This document shows, piece by piece, positions 59,801 through 64,000 of a stretch of DNA of 64,000 nucleotides (positions are counted from its first letter, which is position 1; each line of letters starts with the position of its first letter). Under the pieces are notes generated by a model. The model saw only the letters and a program-made list of their open reading frames with translations. It made no database searches and was not told where the DNA came from. Source of the stretch: Anaspis maculata. Taxonomy: Eukaryota; Arthropoda; Insecta; Coleoptera; Scraptiidae. Position numbers and translations under genes: made by a program. The stretch covers positions 39,167,979-39,231,978 of the forward strand of contig OX421963.1 of assembly GCA_949128115.1 (NCBI GenBank). Reading direction: 5' to 3'.

Positions 59801-62800
59801 TGTTACTGCGTTTTTCGGCCTGACCCATGCCTGCCGCGATCACAGTTTCTTATAAACACCCCGTATATACAGGGTGGAAACTTTAACCTGTTTAAATTCA
59901 GTAATTTGATAACCAAGAACATTCAAAAGACCTTGGATAGGTCGATTTTTAAATTTAAAATGCCACATTTTGATACCAATTACGGATTTTCCAAGTACAT
60001 TTTCCCACCGTATTGGTTACGACCTTACGAATACCCACCACCCTACAGATCCACGGTAAAGTCATCCCACCATACATGCAGCAAACCACACATGCATCCA
60101 CCATCAATAAATTCACACCATAATCGGGTCCTACCACAATAATACCTACCACAAATAACACCTACCGTAAATTGATGCAACCATAATGTATCACACCGTA
60201 ATAAGACCCACTCCCACTACAGCGCACTACACGGTGGCTGTAGAAGCGGGCAACGGGCTTTCATTTTCTGGGCCTGTTCTGGGCTAGTCGGAGTGGGTCT
60301 TATCACGGTATGATACCTACATTATGGTTGCATCAATTTACGGTAGGTGTTATTTGTGGTGTGTATTATTGTGGTAGGATCCGATTATGGTGTGAATTTA
60401 TTGATGGTGGGTGCATGTGTGGTTTGCTGCATGTATGGTGGGATGACTTTACCGTGGATCTTTAGGGTGGCGGGTATTTGTAAGGTCGCAACCAATACGG
60501 TGGGAAAATGTACGGTGGGTGTCTTTTGGCGTGTGGTACATGTATGGTGGCATGACTTCACGGTGGGTCACATTGTGCGCTCCCCCAATTACGTGACCTT
60601 GACAATTCCAGGGGCGGCGAAGGGGCAGGAGCCCAGTTTTTTTTAATATGTACAATGGGGGGTCAAAAAATGCCATTTTCATCATTGTTTGATTCTCTCT
60701 CTAACCTGGAAAAATAATTGAAATCCTGCCTCACCAAAAAAAAAATGGCGGCGTCCAAAAGTCAGTATAACAGTTCCCATAAAAAAGGTGGCATTTTCTT
60801 CTCCTTTCGCCGCCATTGGTGTTGTCAAGGTCAATAGGTCACGTTATTAGTGTGTTGAAAGCTAAGATGGCTCAACAGGTGGTACTTGCTTCAGATTTCA
60901 AGAAAGTGACACAATTTTGATAGGAACACTGACTTTTTGAACGCCACAATTTTTTTTTGTGAGGCAGGATTTCAGTTGTTTTTCTAGGTTAGGTAGATAA
61001 TCATTCGAAGATATATAAAAATTTCATTTTTTTTACCCCCATTGTTTTAAAAAAAAATTGGACTCCTGTCCGTTGCGCCGCCCCTGGAACTGACAAGGTC
61101 ACGTGATTGAAATCAAAATATGGCATTTCAAATTTAAAAATCGACCTGTCCAAGGTTTTTGGTGGAATGTTTTTGGTTACTGAATTACTGAATTTGAACA
61201 GGCTAAAGTTTCCACCCCGTATATGCTATTTCCACTACTCAAGTGATTTTGGAATTTTTTTGTGAAAGACAAATCAGTAAAGGTTATCAACTGGTGGACA
61301 TGCGCTGAACTGAATTTCTGTTAACGATACATCACATACATCTCATACATCACAAAGATCCAGTTTTCTTCATAAATGCCTGTAAAATATTCCATTGATC
61401 CCTGAAATAATTTAGAAAAAGATATGACTATTTTCGTTTCCATAGAAGAATTTGTACTGGCGTTTTTGAAAGAAAATGAGTTTTTGAAATTTATGAATCA
61501 CCCTGTATATTAAATAGCAGTTCAGTGCACACTCAGCGGTTGATAAATTTTCCTGTTTAGTCTATCTCAAGGGGTTTCTGATGTAAAAAAGTTGTCAAAG
61601 GGAATCGGTTTTTGCTTATTTTTTCTTCAAGCAGAAACTCCTTCAAAGAAAAATGTACGGGCAATGCTACTTAATTTCCAGTTTCCAAAAATTTTGGATG
61701 TTTTTGTTTTTTTTTTTATTTTGAAAACTAGATAAATAGCAACGTCCATACATCTTTCTTTAAAAAAGTTGCATGGCGAATTTGAATTTTCTAATTACAA
61801 AAAAGGAGCAAACATGGTTTCCACTAATTCACTTTTGGAAACCATTTTGGGTACTTTTTTTAAATAGGAAGTTGTTAAATTTGGCATGCGACTTTCTTGA
61901 AGAAAGATGTATGGACGTTGCTAACTATTAAGTTTTCAATTTTACAAAAAACAAAATCAAAAATTTACAGAAATTTTGAAAGTTTAATAATTTTGCACGT
62001 CCATTTCTCTTTGGAGGAGTTTCTACTTGAAGAAAAAATAAACAAAAACCGATTCCCATCAACAACTTTTTTAGTCACATCAGAAATCCCTTAAAACAGT
62101 TCCCCAAAATCAATTCGAATAACGAAAATAAAGGGCAGCAAAGTTCCATCTTCCACCCTTTATCTTCATATTCTTTTGTGTTCTTGATGAGTCGATTCCA
62201 TATATCGCTCTGTACTCAGAATGCGATACTTTTGAGCACCTGTATCCTGTATTCATATAGGTACATAAATTATTCTTTCTGAAGTGCCGCGACATCTAGT
62301 GAACAAAAATTACCTGCAATCCCTCACATTTCCATTTCGCTTTTGTTGGCGCCAATTCGGCCGTCACTGTGTTGATGTAATCATGATCAGATAAAATCGG
62401 CAAGTTCCGCACAGCTTCTTCGCCGTCTTCCCTGGTGTGGAGCACGCTTAAATCCAACGCACACAGCAACGCCATTGCCAAATACAGATTGACATTATCC
62501 AGTTTTCCAGAAGCCTCCTCTTCGATCTTTGCGTTCCTCAAGTAGTTGATCAAATTTAATGTCGGAACTTTTGGAAGTCCGCACTGGACGGCCCAAGTGT
62601 ACACAATATCAGCAAGGGTGACCCTGATATCCGTGAATAGATCCGTTATCTAAAAATCATCAAAACGATCGGTCACCACTATTCTCTTTTGCGAAATATT
62701 CATCTACAGTAGTGATTTTACCTTACTTGCGAATTATTCTAGGCTTAGTACTCTATGAATGGCTCATTACGATAGAAAACCAATTACGGCTTTCGAGATA

Positions 62801-64000
62801 TAACATACAGTCATCCTTCCGTAATTCTTTCACGATTTACAAACTTTGGGAGTAGTGATCCCAAAAGTTATACAGGGTGAATCAGCTTTAACCGATCAAA
62901 CTTTGGGATGAGATTCTCTTCATCCTCCTGATTCAGAAAAATATAACATACGTGTCTCTCACTCGTTTCCTAAAAAAGATACAAAGTGTGTCAAAGTTCC
63001 CTTTTTTCGATTTTTGAAAATTTGTAACTTGCGAACTATCAAATCAAATTAGCTTAAATTCAGCATGGGCCGGTTTGTCAGAAACATCTAGCTATTTCCA
63101 AAATTTCGAAAGAATCCAATCAGTAGCGTAGAAGTTATGGGGGTCATTAATTTGGAAGCAGCTGAAGAACCTTTCAAATTAATGTTCTCTCCAGAACTCC
63201 TACGTTACTAATTGCATTCCTTTGAAATTTGGCAGGTAGATAGATAATTCCGACAAAACAGCCTGTGCCGAATTTAAACTATTTTAGTTGAATAGTTCGC
63301 AAGTTACAAATTTTTCAAAAATTGAAAAAAGGGAACTTTGACATATTTTTCTGAATCAGGAGGATGAGGAGAATCTTATCCCAAAGTTTGATCGGTTTGA
63401 ACTGATTCACCCTGTATACATATCCTTCCCATCAAAAATCAAGTGAACAAATAATATGGGTCTTGAAATATTTTTCAAGTTAAAGCTGAGGGTATGTGAA
63501 TCATGCCAATCATGTCAATCATAACCAATCATTTGAATTGTTGACCGATTTTGCAAAAATTTGATACACATAAATACGGGGTGTTTATAGGAGTCTGTGA
63601 TCGCTGCAGGCATGGGTCAGGCCGAAAAACGCAGTAACAGGCGCGATTGTAGAGATCGAAAGCAGATTCCAAAGGCGATGCGATCACAGACATTTATAAA
63701 CACCCAGTGCCTACTACTTCAATGAATTTATTACTGTTTTTCGAGCTTGATGATAATGACTTTTGTCAAAACTGCTTAGTGGTGTAAATACTGGGGTGTT
63801 GCTGCCTTTGTTAAGCCTATTTCGGAAATAGTGTAAAATTGATCACATTTTTGAATTCTACCTTTAATTTAGAAATGAACATGAATTTAGAGAGATAAAA
63901 ATTTAGTTTTTGGAAAATTTGTGATCTGTCGGCCAAAAAATATTGCAAGAATAAGCTTCGAATTTGGCACACAATATCACATGATTCGATTCACATGATC
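44830..64000 (-). CDS. Nup205: Nuclear pore complex protein Nup205, C-terminal ~1763 residues (5' end off right edge)
   Basis: Eight exons in minus-strand order: 62649-62314, 57017-55489, 53563-53105, 52711-52042, 51982-51827, 49291-47359, 45089-44965 and 44913-44830 (TGA). All phases close, giving 1764 codons to the stop. Diagnostic similarity to animal Nup205 runs throughout: LALCEHPGWAP, ESRMEEYPLTKALLEL, LGAGPRRPGFDPYL, PPGYHLM, LLGFDVKK, RTCLHSI, SWLMKTLAIELKVTS, DAWRQL, GRMLALC, LYTYLSK, CSFIIENALYLIWVHLDYY, and a final DTLLRKIIRLI helix. Human Nup205 is ~2012 residues, so roughly 250 N-terminal residues are missing. The protein is an all-alpha scaffold nucleoporin of the inner ring that binds Nup93 and Nup35; it has no enzymatic activity and no membrane segment. 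The donor of the 1529-base exon is GTTTGT, weaker than the others. Introns hold many MITEs, and a SINE abuts the acceptor at 52712. The plus-strand frames over these exons are antisense shadows. Confidence 0.95.
45090..47358 (-). other. Nup205 intron with GC-richer segment (45150-45560)
   Basis: The segment 45150-45560 is unusually GC-rich for this intron (GGGGCCCGCCCATCC, CTCGAGTTTTACCTCGAC-type palindromes, TATAGCGCGCCGAGACAG) and could be the tail of a retroelement, but I find no coding motif or poly-A end. At 45595-45770 a CTCCTTCTTTT.CAGACCCA theme repeats three times. The rest is nondescript. Confidence 0.4.
49488..50158. mobile_element. 671-bp foldback element in a Nup205 intron
   Basis: TCTCATGACCGTTTAGAGTG at the left and CACTCTAAACGGTCCTGAGA at the right are complementary. 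Arms continue (AAAAGCGTTTATTCC / GGAATAAACGCTTTT; GGTATACATTATGAGGGT / ACCCCCTTAATGTATACC; ACCAAGAGAATTATGAAATTC partner) to a centre near 49825. Confidence 0.78.
50354..50830. mobile_element. Inverted-repeat element with ~110-bp arms
   Basis: ATTTGTTTGAAGGTTGTTGT at the left is exactly complementary to ACAACAACCTTCAAACAAAT at the right. Arms include TTCTTGGGTTTTTTACACTT, GCCAACATTTCGTCTTCAAT and TTTTTCAAGGCTAT with partners. The middle is AATAAT-rich simple sequence (50490-50660). Confidence 0.8.
51379..51626. repeat. Two palindromic units in tandem (GCTGTATTACACTACACAAT)
   Basis: AGCTGTATTACACTACACAA opens each of two ~124-base units; each ends in the complement (TTGTGTAGTGTTATAGCT and TTGGGTAGTGTAATACAGCT). 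Both share CAATGAACTTTATTGTTCA or CAATCAAGTTCATTG around the middle. It looks like a MITE duplicated in tandem or two insertions into the same site. Confidence 0.78.
52742..52944 (-). mobile_element. tRNA-derived SINE with 29-bp target site duplication
   Basis: On the minus strand the head (52944 downward) reads GGCCCGCTAGTCGAGTGGAC, with an A box TAGTCGAGTGG, an anticodon-like arm TTCGC-TTGGCAA-GCGGA (GGC in anticodon position) and a B box GGGCTCGATTCCC. The tail ends in an A-rich run (complement of TTTTTTCAAAGTTTTTTTTTT at 52741-52761). It is flanked by 29-bp direct repeats at 52713-52741 and 52945-52973 that start TGAGTGGCTGTAGCGATTCT and show no mismatches that I can see, so the insertion is recent. 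The acceptor AG of the 670-base Nup205 exon is complementary to 52712-52713, at the edge of the duplication. Confidence 0.85.
54465..54585. repeat. Short palindromic element
   Basis: CATATGATCAAAAACTTTCT and CACTCCAGGGAGGCTGTG are complementary to CACAGCCTCCCTTGAGTAAG and AAGAAAGTTTTTGGTCATG. The two arms flank about 40 bases. Confidence 0.72.
54588..54733. repeat. Short palindromic element
   Basis: TTCAAGGCCAGTTGCTCACT with TCGAGTTCAACTTTGAACTT at the left is answered by AAAGTTAAACTCGAAGTGAT and AACTGGGCCTTGAA at the right. It directly adjoins the previous palindrome. Confidence 0.72.
57178..57364. mobile_element. 187-bp MITE
   Basis: ACGTTGCAAATGCAGAACTA at the left is complementary to TAGTTCTGCATTTGCAACGT at the right. 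Inside, GGCTACGGCT and AGCCGTAGCC also pair, giving a long hairpin. It lies just upstream of the Nup205 exon at 57017. Confidence 0.8.
57390..58545. mobile_element. Inverted pair of coding-like transposon fragments
   Basis: A plus-strand frame at 57390-57635 encodes NFLEYIAEIGKRE, RRSENLLRDIVSSLLVDG. The region 58330-58540, read on the minus strand, gives NFLDYAAKIGKRE, SEDLQRDIVS before a stop. The two are diverged copies in opposite orientation, and a third scrap (GTGCGCACCGCTTACCTCGC, about 57851) resembles 58370-58390. I cannot name the protein family; both copies look non-functional. Confidence 0.5.
59241..59362. repeat. Near-perfect inverted repeat with ~45-bp arms
   Basis: AATGGCCGCATTCGTAAGTC and ACAACAGTTGTGGAGCACTT are matched by AAGTGCTCCACAACTGTTGT and GACTTACGAATGCGGCCAAT with hardly a mismatch, around a ~30-base AT-rich loop. 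Just outside, near 59187, the minus strand has GCGGGTTCGAATACTGGCGT, which resembles a tRNA B box. Confidence 0.8.
59733..59863. mobile_element. 131-bp MITE, copy 1
   Basis: TA-CCGGGTGTTTATAAACG at the left and TTATAAACACCCCG-TA at the right. The interior includes GTGATCGCATCGCCTTTGGA and GGCCTGACCCATGCCTGCCG. An inverted copy of the same length is at 63577-63707. Confidence 0.88.
59870..61219. mobile_element. 1.35-kb foldback element with nested G/T-rich inverted repeat
   Basis: TA-CAGGGTGGAAACTTTAACC at the left pairs with GGCTAAAGTTTCCACCCCG-TA at the right. Inner arms share ACCTTGGATAGGTCGATTTTTAAATTT and its partner. Nested inside is a second inverted repeat (about 59996-60521) whose right arm strings together variants of TGTATGGTGGGATGACTTTA, TACGGTGGG and GTGGTAGG. 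Between 60590 and 61090 another pair flanks AAAATGGCGGCGTCC. Confidence 0.78.
61553..62101. mobile_element. 549-bp foldback element
   Basis: CTGTTTAGTCTATCTCAAGG and GGGTTTCTGATGTAAAAAAGTTGTC at the left are matched by GACAACTTTTTTAGTCACAT and CAGAAATCCCTTAAAACAG at the right. Arms continue (GGGAATCGGTTTTTGCTTAT / ATAAACAAAAACCGATTCCC; ACGTCCATACATCTTTCTT / AAGAAAGATGTATGGACGT) to a centre near 61830. Confidence 0.78.
62873..63414. mobile_element. 542-bp foldback element with CAGGGTGAATCAG ends
   Basis: TA on both sides. The left CAGGGTGAATCAGCTTTAAC and GATCAAACTTTGGGATGAGA pair with the right TCTTATCCCAAAGTTTGATC and GAACTGATTCACCCTG. Arms stay complementary to a centre near 63145. It is in the Nup205 intron upstream of the most 5' exon visible. 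Confidence 0.82.
63577..63707. mobile_element. 131-bp MITE, copy 2 (inverted relative to 59733)
   Basis: CGGGGTGTTTATAGGAGTCT at the left, GGCAGGCATGGGTCAGGCC-like interior (CAGGCATGGGTCAGGCCGAA), CCAAAGGCGATGCGATCACA and TTTATAAACACCCAG at the right: the reverse complement of 59733-59863, same length, about 10% different by eye. Confidence 0.87.

Noticed and set aside
1..64000. CRISPR arrays, operons, riboswitches or bacterial insertion sequences
   Set aside because: No regularly spaced identical short repeats with unique spacers; gene structure is clearly eukaryotic with spliced exons. The tandem arrays found are satellites or minisatellites.

Overview
This window looks like AT-rich nuclear DNA from an insect. 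It has short protein-coding exons with GT-AG introns, a juvenile-hormone-type microsomal epoxide hydrolase, and a very high load of short inverted-repeat transposon remnants. A beetle is my best guess, from the feel of the protein sequences and the abundance of palindromic CAGGGTG-ended repeats, but order-level placement is inference. There is no bacterial, viral or organelle gene content, no CRISPR array, and no operon structure.

Layout. 1-803 (minus): the 5' three exons of an MPPED/UPF0046-type metallophosphoesterase, cut by the left edge. 3576-4219 (minus): complete two-exon PPIL1 spliceosomal cyclophilin. 4533-11571 (plus): complete six-exon ER alpha-1,2-mannosidase (GH47, MAN1B1 type), head-to-head with PPIL1 across a 313-base shared promoter. 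14137-14583 (minus): an intronless 148-residue acidic orphan protein that ends in a CaaX farnesylation box. About 14.6-37.9 kb is gene-poor. It holds foldback elements, a ~270-bp satellite rich in AAGATGGCGGC, MITEs, a solo LTR-like unit, minisatellites, one orphan coding-like exon (29833-29986, minus) and one TATA-type promoter candidate (30485, plus). 37929-42546 (plus): complete three-exon juvenile hormone epoxide hydrolase. 44830-64000 (minus): the last eight exons of the nuclear pore scaffold protein Nup205 (1763 residues to the stop); its N-terminal exons lie beyond the right edge. JHEH and Nup205 converge tail-to-tail.

The genes are unrelated housekeeping or hormone-metabolism functions: RNA splicing, ER glycoprotein quality control, nuclear pore and JH degradation. 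They do not form a pathway cluster. I reconstructed exon joins by reading splice signals and checking that phases close: 595 codons for MAN1B1, 453 for JHEH, 1764 in-window codons for Nup205, each including the stop.

The most interesting structure is in the repeats. There is a TA-flanked palindromic family with CAGGGTG-like ends, two families of 131-134-bp MITEs, PIF/Harbinger-like MITEs (one nested in another), a small 8-bp-TSD MITE inside the satellite, and a tRNA-derived SINE whose 29-bp target duplication ends at a Nup205 splice acceptor. I found no convincing new multi-gene system. The best candidate novelty at protein level is the CaaX-ended orphan at 14137-14583.
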